Below the pieces are notes generated by a model. It did not search any database. It saw only the letters and a program-made list of their open reading frames with translations, and was not told where the DNA came from. Of a DNA stretch of 15,495 bases, positions 6,639 through 14,213 are shown piece by piece. The translations under genes and the position numbers were made by a program. Source of the stretch: Limisphaerales bacterium (GTDB lineage Bacteria > Verrucomicrobiota > Verrucomicrobiia > Limisphaerales > PALSA-1396). Position 1 is the stretch's first letter. Every line of letters begins with the position of its first letter. The DNA lies in contig PLJQ01000400.1 in assembly GCA_003140275.1 (NCBI GenBank), positions 1 through 15,495 on the forward strand. The letters are read 5' to 3'.

Positions 6639-7949
6639 TCACGGCGCGCCCGTTCTCAGCGCAAATAGATCGGCGTCTTTGAGGACAAATCGGAAGCGGA
6701 GCGGCTTGCCGATGAAGCTCGACAAATCGCCGCTGGATTTCCAACTCACGACCGCATCAAGTTCGTCGCCGAAGAGCGGCAGCATGTCGGCAAGTCTCCG
6801 TCCTTCGATTGGCTTGCCCTGCTCGTCTTGAACTTCGACTTGAATTGCGCCCGCCGCTGAAGTCGCGTAATTCAGAATCAGATTCCTGCCGGAGAACGTC
6901 ACCGATCGTGTCGTGAACTCACCGCCCGCCGCGCCCGCATGAACCGAGGCAAAGCCGTGCCGACGCACCGTGATGCGACGCAGCCGATGATCCGGCCATT
7001 CGTAGTGTTCGGTGATGTACATGGAGAACTCTGACGGATCAAGTTGCACGATACCCCACGCCGGCATGTTGCTGCGTTGTGTCCAGTTCCGGTCATCATG
7101 ACCGGGGCGCACCCACGCTTCTAAAAACGTGCGGTCCCAGTTCACCCCGTCGCGGCTGCTCAGGAAAACCGCGTCAGAGACACCCATTTCCTTGTAGTCG
7201 GCAAATTTCTTGCGCTCCGGAACAAAGCGCTTCGGGAAAGACAGATAAATGTGCGGCGCTCCCGGACAAGGCCGAGTGCCGTTGGTGTAGAAATGTTCCT
7301 TCGGCGCGCTTTTGGGATAGCGATTCGGCGTCGGATTGATCCAGTGAATGAAATCCATCGATGTGCAACTCTGGACGGCGCGTACGCCAGCATCGCCGTA
7401 GCGGGAGAAGCAGCGATAGTTCTGCGTCCGCTCATCCCAAAAGGAGAGATTGAGCGAATCAAAATCGCCTTTGGTCATCACCGGTTCCGTTTGCAGCTTC
7501 TGCCAGTGGATGCCGTCGGGCGAGACGAAGGCGTAGAGTTTGCTGAGAATTCCCGCCAACGCCTTGTACTGCTCCTCCGGTTTCGCGGCGGGATTGGCGT
7601 CCCGGAATGGCGCGAAGTTGTGCGCTTCAACGCCGCGGTAAATGATGTTGTTTTCCTTCGAACCTTGGAAGTCAACCAAGCCCAGGGTGGGCCGCGTGAA
7701 ATGAATCCCATCTTTGCTCTCCGCATAGCATGTCACCTGGCCGGTGGACGTATCGTCGCCGCCCGGAACGATGCCCCGATAGTAGAGTCGTACCAGCGGA
7801 CCGTCCTGGAACGCTGTGAAGTAAGCGCTATCCGGTCCTTCCCACGGCTTGTCGGTGACGAGCACGATCTCGCGTTTCACGGGCGTTTGCAGTTGCAGCG
7901 ACACGTCGCGCGAGCGGTTGCCATCAATCAGCCAATTATCGACAAACAT
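6639..7949 (-). CDS. glycosidase-like beta-propeller protein, N-terminus lost by frameshift
   Basis: This reading frame of 436 residues looks like the mature part of a secreted five-bladed propeller protein related to GH32/GH43/BNR folds, a type common in Planctomycetes and Verrucomicrobia. The start FVDNWLIDG resembles the family opening (R)ELFVDDxLI. Four Asp-box-like elements recur: ESKDGIHF, SPDGIHW, SMDFIHW and SSRDGVNW. The signature PWEGPDSAYFTAFQDGPLVRLYYRG lies near residues 35-60, and a C-terminal beta-sandwich follows from about 335 (SVTFSGRNLILNYATSAAG). No catalytic residues can be assigned with confidence. There is no signal peptide in this frame and no good ribosome binding site; the missing signal peptide is encoded just upstream in another frame (7928-8074). 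It converges on the C39 gene with 39 nt between them. Confidence 0.75.
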   Translation of the reverse strand: MFVDNWLIDGNRSRDVSLQLQTPVKREIVLVTDKPWEGPDSAYFTAFQDGPLVRLYYRGIVPGGDDTSTGQVTCYAESKDGIHFTRPTLGLVDFQGSKENNIIYRGVEAHNFAPFRDANPAAKPEEQYKALAGILSKLYAFVSPDGIHWQKLQTEPVMTKGDFDSLNLSFWDERTQNYRCFSRYGDAGVRAVQSCTSMDFIHWINPTPNRYPKSAPKEHFYTNGTRPCPGAPHIYLSFPKRFVPERKKFADYKEMGVSDAVFLSSRDGVNWDRTFLEAWVRPGHDDRNWTQRSNMPAWGIVQLDPSEFSMYITEHYEWPDHRLRRITVRRHGFASVHAGAAGGEFTTRSVTFSGRNLILNYATSAAGAIQVEVQDEQGKPIEGRRLADMLPLFGDELDAVVSWKSSGDLSSFIGKPLRFRFVLKDADLFALRTGAP

Positions 7950-8074
7950 CTCAACTCTCGAACCGATGGCGACCGGCCTTTGTCCGTCTCGTCACCCAGC
8001 ACCGGCATCGGAATAGAAAAAGTTCCCCATAGGATTGCGGTCACCGAAAGAACGAAGCGCATTCTCATAAACAT
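7928..8074 (-). pseudogene. out-of-frame signal peptide segment of the propeller gene
   Basis: From ATG at 8074 the - strand reads MFMRMRFVLSVTAILWGTFS, then IPMPVLGDETDKGRSPSVREL, and stops at 7928-7930. This is a clear signal peptide: basic start, hydrophobic core, and a likely cleavage after VLG or nearby. It overlaps the propeller reading frame in a different phase. Reading on through VREL and then switching frame gives RELFVDNWLIDG or similar, the expected junction. Losing one base, or gaining two (or five, AGATG) near 7947-7955, would explain the break. It may be a real mutation or a sequence error. Confidence 0.7.
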
Positions 8075-8256
8075 TTCGGGATCTTGGCGACTCTCGTTTC
8101 ATTTGAGAAGAATTAAGGACAATGATGCCAGAGGGAGCGAAGCCGCAATAGAAGGAGCACGGAATTCATCTCGCTTCCGGCCATGCACGCAAACCCTGAA
8201 AAGAACCGGCTTGTCATCCGAGAGTTAGCGATGAACTCTTCACCCCATCATTGGTT

Positions 8257-8913
8257 ATGAAACTTTGCCTGTCATCTTCGCTCGGCGTCATGCTGTTCGC
8301 CGCCGCAGCCTGTCACGCGAATGAAGCTTTGTTTCAGGACGACTTCAAAGGCAAGCTCGGTGGCGGTTGGTCCTGGGTGCGCGAAGATACGAAAGGGTGG
8401 CGTGTGACGGAGCGCGGACTAGAAATACGCGTGCAGCCAGGCAACATGTGGGGACCGGCGAACAACGCGAAGAATGTCCTCGTTCGAAATGCGCCCAACC
8501 CGGCAACGGACGAGATCGAGGTTTCAGTGTCCGTAATTAACCAGCCCACGGAACAATACGAGCAAGTGGACCTTGTCTGGTATTACGACGACAGCCACAT
8601 GGTGAAGCTTGGACAGGAGCTTGTGGACGGCAAACTGAGCATCGTCATGGGAGGCGAGGAAAACGATAAAACGCGGACCATCGCTATCATTCCTCTGAAA
8701 TCCTTCTCCGTCCAACTGCGGCTTTCCAAGACGGCCAACCGGATTCACGGCCAATTCCGCACACCTGATGCAGAAACCTGGCAGGAAGCTGGCGAGTGTG
8801 ATTTACCGGTACACGGCACGCCGAAAGTGAGCCTTCAATGTTATCAAGGACCGGCCAACGTCGAACATTGGGCGCGCATCACCGAGTTCCGTATCCGGCG
8901 ACTGAATAAATGA
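8257..8913 (+). CDS. secreted DUF1349-like (ConA-fold) protein
   Basis: A protein of 218 residues from the ATG at 8257, with a signal peptide (MKLCLSSSLGVMLFAAAACHA, cleavage probably after CHA). The mature part is one beta-rich domain: LFQDDFKGKLGGGWSWVRED, GLEIRVQPGNMWGPANNAKN, VDLVWYYDDSHMVKLGQE, and WARITEFRI at the end. This pattern fits the DUF1349/concanavalin A-like jelly roll, a fold used for sugar binding or as a domain of glycosidases. No catalytic acid pair can be named. It is divergent from the propeller gene with 182 nt between starts, in which I see no strong promoter. Only a short 6-bp hairpin (AGAGTT/AACTCT, 8221-8239) lies before the start. The pairing with a glycosidase-like neighbour hints at a joint role on glycans. 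Confidence 0.82.
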   Translation: MKLCLSSSLGVMLFAAAACHANEALFQDDFKGKLGGGWSWVREDTKGWRVTERGLEIRVQPGNMWGPANNAKNVLVRNAPNPATDEIEVSVSVINQPTEQYEQVDLVWYYDDSHMVKLGQELVDGKLSIVMGGEENDKTRTIAIIPLKSFSVQLRLSKTANRIHGQFRTPDAETWQEAGECDLPVHGTPKVSLQCYQGPANVEHWARITEFRIRRLNK

Positions 8914-8940
8914 CTCAAAAACATTACACAAGGAAATAAA

Positions 8941-10092
8941 ATGTATTTTACCAAAGAGCACGAGCTGCTCCGCCAATCAGTGAAACGGTTTGCGGAGTGC
9001 GAATTAGCCCCTGGCGCCGCTGTACGCGATGAAAATGAAAGTTTTGACCCTGTCCTCTTCAAAAAAATGGGGGACTTGGGAGTGCTCGGCGTAACCATTG
9101 ATGAGAAATACGGCGGTGCTGGAATGGACACGGTTGCGGCGACCATTGTCATGGAGGAATTTGGCGCGGTTTGCGCGAGCACCGCATTAAGCTACCTGGC
9201 CCATTCAATGTTGGCCGTTCATAACCTCGCGAGCAACGGCAATGAAAAGCAAAAGAAGAAATATCTGCCACGCCTTTGCTCAGGCGAGTGGATCGGTGGC
9301 ATGGGAATGACGGAGCCGGGGGCCGGGTCGGATGCGGTCGGCATGAAAACCAAAGCCGAACGCAAAAGAGATCGTTATATCTTGAATGGGACCAAAACAT
9401 TTATCACGAATGGCAGCATCGGTAATCTGTTTTTGGTGTATGCGAAGACCGGCCTGAACCGAAAGGACATGAGTACTTTCATCATTGAAAAAGGTTTCAC
9501 TGGATTTCGCGTTGGCAAAAAACTTTCAAAACTGGGAATGCGGGGAAGCCCAACTGCGGAGCTGGTTTTTGAAGACTGTGAAGTTCCGGTTGAAAATCTT
9601 GTCGGAAGCGAAGGGGCCAGCACCTCGCACATGATGAGGAATCTGAACATCGAGCGGATCACCATTGCGGGCATAAGTCTGGGGTTGGCCCGGGCGGCTC
9701 ATGAATATTCTCTGCGCTACGCAATCGAGCGGAAACAGTTTGGCAAGCCGATTGGATCATTTCAAATGGTTCAAAAAATGATCTCGGATGATTTTATTGA
9801 ATTCAGCGCCGCTCGCGCCATGACATACGAAGCCGCGGTCATGCACTCAAAAGGTGAGGACTCCAACAGTCGGGCGGCGGCGTGCAAGGTCTTTGCCGCT
9901 GAAATTGCTACCCGGATCGGAATGAACGCCATTCAGATCTTGGGCGGATATGGATATACCAAGGAGTATCCCGTAGAACGCTACATGCGCGACGCAAAGC
10001 TCATGGAAATTGGTGCGGGCACCAGTGAAATCATGCGTTCCATTGTCGCGCGGGAACTTCTGTCAAGGATCGATTCAACTCAGAAGTGGTAA
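8941..10092 (+). CDS. acyl-CoA dehydrogenase, isovaleryl-CoA dehydrogenase type
   Basis: A FAD-dependent acyl-CoA dehydrogenase of 383 residues, full family length, introducing a trans-2 double bond into an acyl-CoA and passing electrons to ETF. Visible signatures are GMGMTEPGAGSD (120-131), KTFITNG (142-148), RKQFGKPIGSFQMVQ (244-258), ILGGYGYTKEYPVERYMRDAK (about 343-363) and the FAD-side IGAGTSEI (367-374). The position that carries the catalytic Glu in medium-chain enzymes is Gly368. A Glu instead sits at 238 in LNIERI, the isovaleryl-CoA dehydrogenase location. Leucine breakdown or another branched or short acyl chain is therefore likely, but not proven. An AGGA site lies 9 nt before the ATG. 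No ETF, hydratase or carboxylase gene is nearby. Confidence 0.93.
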   Translation: MYFTKEHELLRQSVKRFAECELAPGAAVRDENESFDPVLFKKMGDLGVLGVTIDEKYGGAGMDTVAATIVMEEFGAVCASTALSYLAHSMLAVHNLASNGNEKQKKKYLPRLCSGEWIGGMGMTEPGAGSDAVGMKTKAERKRDRYILNGTKTFITNGSIGNLFLVYAKTGLNRKDMSTFIIEKGFTGFRVGKKLSKLGMRGSPTAELVFEDCEVPVENLVGSEGASTSHMMRNLNIERITIAGISLGLARAAHEYSLRYAIERKQFGKPIGSFQMVQKMISDDFIEFSAARAMTYEAAVMHSKGEDSNSRAAACKVFAAEIATRIGMNAIQILGGYGYTKEYPVERYMRDAKLMEIGAGTSEIMRSIVARELLSRIDSTQKW

Positions 10093-10289
10093 CGTGAAGA
10101 GGAAGGCGCAATACAAGGATTTAGGTCATGCACCTCGCGTATTTGATACAGCGGTTTTAAGATTGACCCGGCGTCCCCGCACTATGATCTTCACACGTTA
10201 TGACTCACAGAAGGCTTCTCGATGTTTGGCCGCCAACAGTCAATAGCTTGGAATCCTTTCTAATCATCTAATTGTTACGAGTCGCCCCC

Positions 10290-11087
10290 GTGCATATCAA
10301 ACCTGAATTTATTAAGCCAAGAAAAGTTGTTTCAAAAACGTCAGCGTTCACCCTGATTGAACTTTTGGTCGTCATTGGTATAATTGCAATTTTGGCTGCC
10401 CTGATTCTAACGGCAGTTACTGGTGCCGTGAGGACAGCAAAACGCACCCAGTGCGCCAATAATGTGCGGCAACTTGGCCTCGCATTGCAGGGATTCGTGA
10501 ATGCCAACCACACCTATCCTCTTGTGATAAAACCCAGTTGGATAGCGGACTTACAGCACACCGAACTTTCGACTCCAGAAAGCCGAACAAATCACCACCC
10601 TTTTGTGTATTTGAATCAAGGCGTTTGGCTATGTCCTTCCGCCCATAAGCCAACCAATTACCCTCAAGATGAAGGATACGTGAGTTATGGTTATAATCAG
10701 TATGGGCTAAGCACGCATAGTGACACCGATTCACTCGGACTTGGCGGACATTACATTTGGCGTGGTTCACGTCTGCCCGCTCCGCCTGTGAATGAATCGG
10801 AGGTTGCAAGTCCGAGTGAAATGATGGCGATTGGCGACGGATTCACAGGAGGAAAGGGTGTAATCCTAGATGGTGGGATGGCATTGTGGCGGACTCACGG
10901 TGTAGAGAATTATTTAGGGAGCACCAAGAGAGCTTATTCGCGACATCAGGGCAAAGCCAATGTGGTTTTTTGCGATGGCCATGTTGAGTCGCCGTCGCTG
11001 AAGTTCCTTTTTGAAGACACCAACGTCGCAGCTTTGAGCCGATGGAACCGTGACCACCAGCCTCACGCCGAGCGATTGGTGCCCTGA
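10290..11087 (+). CDS. H-x9-DG type pseudopilin (DUF1559-like)
   Basis: A type IV pilin-like secreted/membrane protein of 265 residues counted from the GTG at 10290; a TTG at 10272 is also possible. The prepilin leader ends in SKTSA before FTLIELLVVIGIIAILAALI, with cleavage expected before Phe20 and Glu at position 5 of the mature chain. Ala rather than Gly precedes the cut. The C-terminal region has GDGFTGGKG and the H-x9-DG motif (His219 to Asp229-Gly230), the mark of a pseudopilin class greatly expanded in Planctomycetes and Verrucomicrobia. It may belong to a type II-like secretion machine, but no secretion gene is nearby. The 197 nt upstream hold no convincing gene or promoter. The secreted GH9 gene follows after 42 nt, perhaps in one transcript. 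Confidence 0.88.
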   Translation: MHIKPEFIKPRKVVSKTSAFTLIELLVVIGIIAILAALILTAVTGAVRTAKRTQCANNVRQLGLALQGFVNANHTYPLVIKPSWIADLQHTELSTPESRTNHHPFVYLNQGVWLCPSAHKPTNYPQDEGYVSYGYNQYGLSTHSDTDSLGLGGHYIWRGSRLPAPPVNESEVASPSEMMAIGDGFTGGKGVILDGGMALWRTHGVENYLGSTKRAYSRHQGKANVVFCDGHVESPSLKFLFEDTNVAALSRWNRDHQPHAERLVP

Positions 11088-11129
11088 GTTTTGGACTCCG
11101 AAGTTGCTGCACAAAACGAAACCAGCTTT

Positions 11130-13319
11130 ATGCCAACTCTTGCATCTCTGCATGTCGTTTGGATTTGTGGCCTCTCGTGCCTGACGCTGTCCGCATTCGC
11201 CGCCGACAGCTTTCCCGCCAACGTCGCGCCCAATCCCTCCTTTGAACTGGACGCAAAACGATTGGGCGGATGGCTGCCCGTTGGAGTGGAAGCGACAAAT
11301 GAACCACCGCGCGTCTTCATCACGAACTCAGTTCACCGCCAAGGTTCTCACTCGCTCTGCGTGCAGCCGGGTCCTCAAGGACTCGTCACTGGCAGACGTT
11401 TTGTGGCCAGTTACAATGGCGGCGAGGATCAGAATCCGGCGACCGGAACGAACGGCGTTCGCGGCGCACGCACGATTGCCCTCCGTCTCGATCCCGACAT
11501 CCGCAGCGTGAGTAGCTCAGTTTGGATTAACGGTCCAACCACTGGTCACTTTCAACTCTCTTTTGTCTGGACTGGACGCGAGGGGCGCCGACCCGCCGAG
11601 GTGCTGCACGTGGACAAAACCGATTTGACCGGCCGTGATAAAGACGGCTGGCGACTCTTGCAACTCACCGCGACACGACCCATCCGCAGCCACCAGGTGC
11701 AACTCTGGGTCGAAAGCGATTCCAACGAACCATTCTACCTCGACGATGTGGAAATCACGATGCGCCGGGCGCCCGGTCTCGAAGTTCTGGTGGACCAACT
11801 CGGTTACGAAACTTTCTCGGCCACCAAAGTCGCTGTTTTGCAATCGGCATCGCCGTTGGAAACTGTGCCCGCCGCTCGCGTGATTGAACTGGAGAGTTTT
11901 CGCGAAGTTCTTCGCGGCAACTGGCAGCGATGCGACCCAATTCCTGACTGGGACCGCTTTCATTGGACCTTCGATTTTTCCGCGATCACCAACCGGGGGC
12001 GCTACGTCGTCGCCGCCGGCGAAGGCAAGGCGGCCGCTCTCTCGCCGCCGTTCACCATCGGCGACGACTTGCTCCGCCGACAAGCCGCCGAGCCGGGCTA
12101 TCGTTTCTTTTACTATCAACGTTGCGGCACCGCGGTGTCGGGCTTCCACGCCGCTTGTCATCTCGACGATGCTCGGATGCCCGACGGCAAACATCGCGAC
12201 CTCAGCGGTGGCTGGCACGACGCGGGCGATTACAACAAGTATTGCGGTTTCACGCCGGAGAGTTTTTACGCGCTCGCCGTCGCGTATTACCGCCAGCCAA
12301 ATCTTTTCAATCAATGGGATCGCGACCGGAATGGTCGCGCCGACGTTTTGGACGAGGCACTCTGGGGCGCCGGGTTCTTGCTCAAGGCAATTGACCGGGA
12401 CTCGCTCGAACTCGTCGCGAACACCATCTCCACCGGCTACCGTTACTGGGGCGAGCCGCAGAAGGAAACCGACAACCAACCGGACAACAGTGACGACCGT
12501 CCCGTGACGCAACTTGGCGGTGATCGCACCTGGTGCGCCGCGGGATTCGCGCTGACTGGTGCGGCATTGAAGAAAGTTGGCGACGCTGCCCGCGGCGACG
12601 ACCTCATCCGTCTCGCCGTGCGACTGTACGAGCAGGTCGGTGGCAACATGGAAACACTCGCAGCCCTTCATGCCGCAACCGGCGACGCGAAGTATCGTCA
12701 GGCTGCACAGTCACAGATCGGGAACATCATGAAGCAGCCGAAGCCCGAAGACAGCTTTCGCCCGCTCGGCGAATTCGCCGCCGAATTCCCCGAGGACCCG
12801 CTCGTCGTCCGCATCAAACCCGTGGCCGAACGACGCATCGCGGAGTTGGAGAAATTCTGCGCGCCACCATTTGACGTGGCACGTTACCCCGGCGCGGATG
12901 GACGCCCCGTCTATTTCCAGCCCTATGCTGATGTAAACGACTGGTATGTCGGCAGCATGATGCGGCATCTGGACGTTGCCATCGAAGGCGCGCTGGCGGC
13001 GAAGCTGGGCGTGAGCGCCGGGCGGCGGCTCGCCGAGAATCAAGTGCATTGGATTCTTGGACGCAATCCTTTTGGCGTGTCGTTGATGGAAGGCGTCGGC
13101 AGCAACTTTGTTCCGAACTACCACCACCGCTACAACACCATTCCCGGCAACCCGCGCGGCGCGGTCCCCGGCGCGTTGCTCAACGGCATCATTCGCGCGT
13201 GGCCGCACGAGGACCGTCCGTGGCTGGACCTGACATCCGAACCGAACGCCGACTACCATTGCAACGAACCCTGGCTGCCCTACAACAACCGCTGGATGAT
13301 CCTGATGTCAGTGTGGTGA
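11130..13319 (+). CDS. secreted glycoside hydrolase family 9 protein (endoglucanase-like)
   Basis: A glycanase of 729 residues from the ATG at 11130, chosen because it puts a signal peptide (MPTLASLHVVWICGLSCLTL, then SAFAA) at the N-terminus; a TTG at 11091 would bury it. Domain order is: CBM4/9-like beta-sandwich (about 30-210, NPSFELDAKRLGGW to PFYLDDVEI); the Ig-like domain usual before GH9 (about 217-312, VLVDQLGYETFSATKVAVL); and the (alpha/alpha)6 catalytic domain (about 318-729). The catalytic Asp pair is in SGGWHDAGDYNKY (D364, D367). The C-terminal half has HWILGRNPFG, the NYHHR substrate-site motif (665-667) and the acid Glu713 in CNEPWLPYN. All key residues are intact. GH9 members mostly cut beta-1,4-glucans, though some act on other beta-glycans, so cellulose is likely but not certain. 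There is no dockerin. Confidence 0.92.
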   Translation: MPTLASLHVVWICGLSCLTLSAFAADSFPANVAPNPSFELDAKRLGGWLPVGVEATNEPPRVFITNSVHRQGSHSLCVQPGPQGLVTGRRFVASYNGGEDQNPATGTNGVRGARTIALRLDPDIRSVSSSVWINGPTTGHFQLSFVWTGREGRRPAEVLHVDKTDLTGRDKDGWRLLQLTATRPIRSHQVQLWVESDSNEPFYLDDVEITMRRAPGLEVLVDQLGYETFSATKVAVLQSASPLETVPAARVIELESFREVLRGNWQRCDPIPDWDRFHWTFDFSAITNRGRYVVAAGEGKAAALSPPFTIGDDLLRRQAAEPGYRFFYYQRCGTAVSGFHAACHLDDARMPDGKHRDLSGGWHDAGDYNKYCGFTPESFYALAVAYYRQPNLFNQWDRDRNGRADVLDEALWGAGFLLKAIDRDSLELVANTISTGYRYWGEPQKETDNQPDNSDDRPVTQLGGDRTWCAAGFALTGAALKKVGDAARGDDLIRLAVRLYEQVGGNMETLAALHAATGDAKYRQAAQSQIGNIMKQPKPEDSFRPLGEFAAEFPEDPLVVRIKPVAERRIAELEKFCAPPFDVARYPGADGRPVYFQPYADVNDWYVGSMMRHLDVAIEGALAAKLGVSAGRRLAENQVHWILGRNPFGVSLMEGVGSNFVPNYHHRYNTIPGNPRGAVPGALLNGIIRAWPHEDRPWLDLTSEPNADYHCNEPWLPYNNRWMILMSVW

Positions 13320-13602
13320 GAACGAATTGCCCACTTCGGAAGAGATCTCATTTGCAGCTCGACAGTTTTGGGTCACGGAGCAGGTAGTTTCTGGCCGGGA
13401 ACGTGTTTTTTTGGAAACGGTGTGGCATCTTGAGGGCGGCACAAAGGCGGTGAGTGGCTGATTTTTTGTCTGGCCGTGCGCCAACCGTCCAAAATCTTCG
13501 GCGGCGGCTAGGTAGCGACTTCTGTTTTCCCTCGCAATGCATGGGGTTGAAGCTCACGATTCGGTTGATATGATGCGATCAACACGCAGGAACTGATTTA
13601 CC
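13320..13602. other. non-coding stretch, possible intergenic repeat unit
   Basis: I see no gene with family features here. Reading frames on both strands are short and rich in Arg, Pro and Cys, as expected of non-coding GC-rich DNA. The central part (about 13375-13515) has a run of eight T bases and G-rich segments and ends in a CGGCGGCGG tract. It could be a dispersed intergenic element, but nothing in this window repeats it. Confidence 0.3.
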
Positions 13603-13954
13603 ATGCCCGAACCGAATCCAACGCCGCAGAAGAACGAGTCCGAAATGGATTCCTTCATCCTGAACGAGGTCAGTTGCTCCTCTCGGAAAAGCGCACGGCG
13701 CTTTCCACGATGCGCACCGGCATTGCCATCTTTGCGTTTCCGTTGTCGGTGCTGAGTGTGCTCATTGCCACCTCAAATGCGTACGAGCTTGCCAAGGTGA
13801 TGCATTGATTGTTGCCGTTGCTGTTGCTCAACCTTGCCTCGTAGCCCTGGCCGTTTATCTGATCGCGACCGCAATCGGTCGCATTCACCACTACGACCGT
13901 TTAATTGCCGAATTTAAACGGAGGCACAGCAAGCTGGCGGAATTGCTGGATTGA
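13603..13954 (+). pseudogene. DUF202 (YidH-like) membrane protein relic
   Basis: The gene can be rebuilt across three frames. It starts MPEPNPTPQKNESEMDSFIL (ATG 13603, AGGA 10 nt upstream). It continues in a second frame from 13671 as QLLLSEKRTALSTMRTGIAI and FAFPLSVLSVLIATSNAYEL, and stops at the TGA at 13806-13808. It resumes as LLPLLLLNLA, then in a third frame as LAVYLIATAIGRIHHYDRL and IAEFKRRHSKLAELLD to the TGA at 13952. The EKRTALSTMRTGIAIFAFPLS block and two hydrophobic segments are typical of DUF202 small membrane proteins. Lesions are one base missing at about 13670, a stop at 13806 probably from TGG, and one base missing in CTTGCCTCG at about 13827, where CTTGCCCTCG would restore LALVALAVY. 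Three lesions in 350 bp point to real decay. Confidence 0.75.
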
Positions 13955-13985
13955 CGGCAGGCGAGCAGCAGGGCCAGTCGCGAAC

Positions 13986-14059
13986 CGGTCAAACCAAGCA
14001 AGTTTCCTGGCCAACGCGGGATAAAGGAACTCGGCGCATTCAGGACAGATGCCGTGAGT
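13986..14059 (-). pseudogene. possible C-terminal fragment of a signalling protein (HGICPEC motif)
   Basis: On the - strand from 14059 one frame reads THGICPECAEFLYPALARKL. This resembles the S/T-HGICPECxxKLYPE tail found at the end of some PAS or response-regulator proteins in Deltaproteobacteria and PVC bacteria. A stop codon lies directly before it, and nothing upstream in any frame extends the match convincingly. The resemblance may be a remnant or chance. The rest of 13955-14213 holds no other gene that I can support. Confidence 0.25.
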
Positions 14060-14213
14060 TCATCGAGGGAATGGGTTGCGCGAGGTTGCGCCAGATTCGT
14101 CCCGCTACGTGATGCCACAGGCAGATCGGCAAGCCATCCAGAAACATCACCACTTCTCGTTGTGTTTCGCCCGGGCTTCCGCTATGAACGGGACATACAA
14201 CATTTCCATTCAA

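Noticed and set aside
7251..8228. 325-residue + strand open frame opposite the propeller gene
   Set aside because: The - strand shows Asp-box repeats and a family signature; the + strand product has no domain features and is a GC-driven shadow.
8221..8239. AGAGTT/AACTCT hairpin before the DUF1349-like gene as an operator or riboswitch
   Set aside because: Only 6 bp of pairing; such stems are expected by chance and no further structure supports it.
10093..10246. Small gene after the acyl-CoA dehydrogenase (GTG at 10094, KRKAQYKDLGHAPRVF...)
   Set aside because: No ribosome binding site or recognisable family, and composition is like non-coding sequence.
11517..12671. Long open frame of 384 residues antisense to the GH9 gene
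   Set aside because: It mirrors the high-GC codon structure of the GH9 gene, which has intact motifs throughout; the antisense product has no recognisable domain.
13348..13557. 69-residue - strand frame after GH9 as a small gene
   Set aside because: Highly Arg-rich with no family features, membrane segment or ribosome binding site.
14076..14213. N-terminal extension of the ThuA-like protein from an upstream start
   Set aside because: It would place 46 polar residues before a clear signal peptide; the ATG at 14214 opens directly on the signal sequence.
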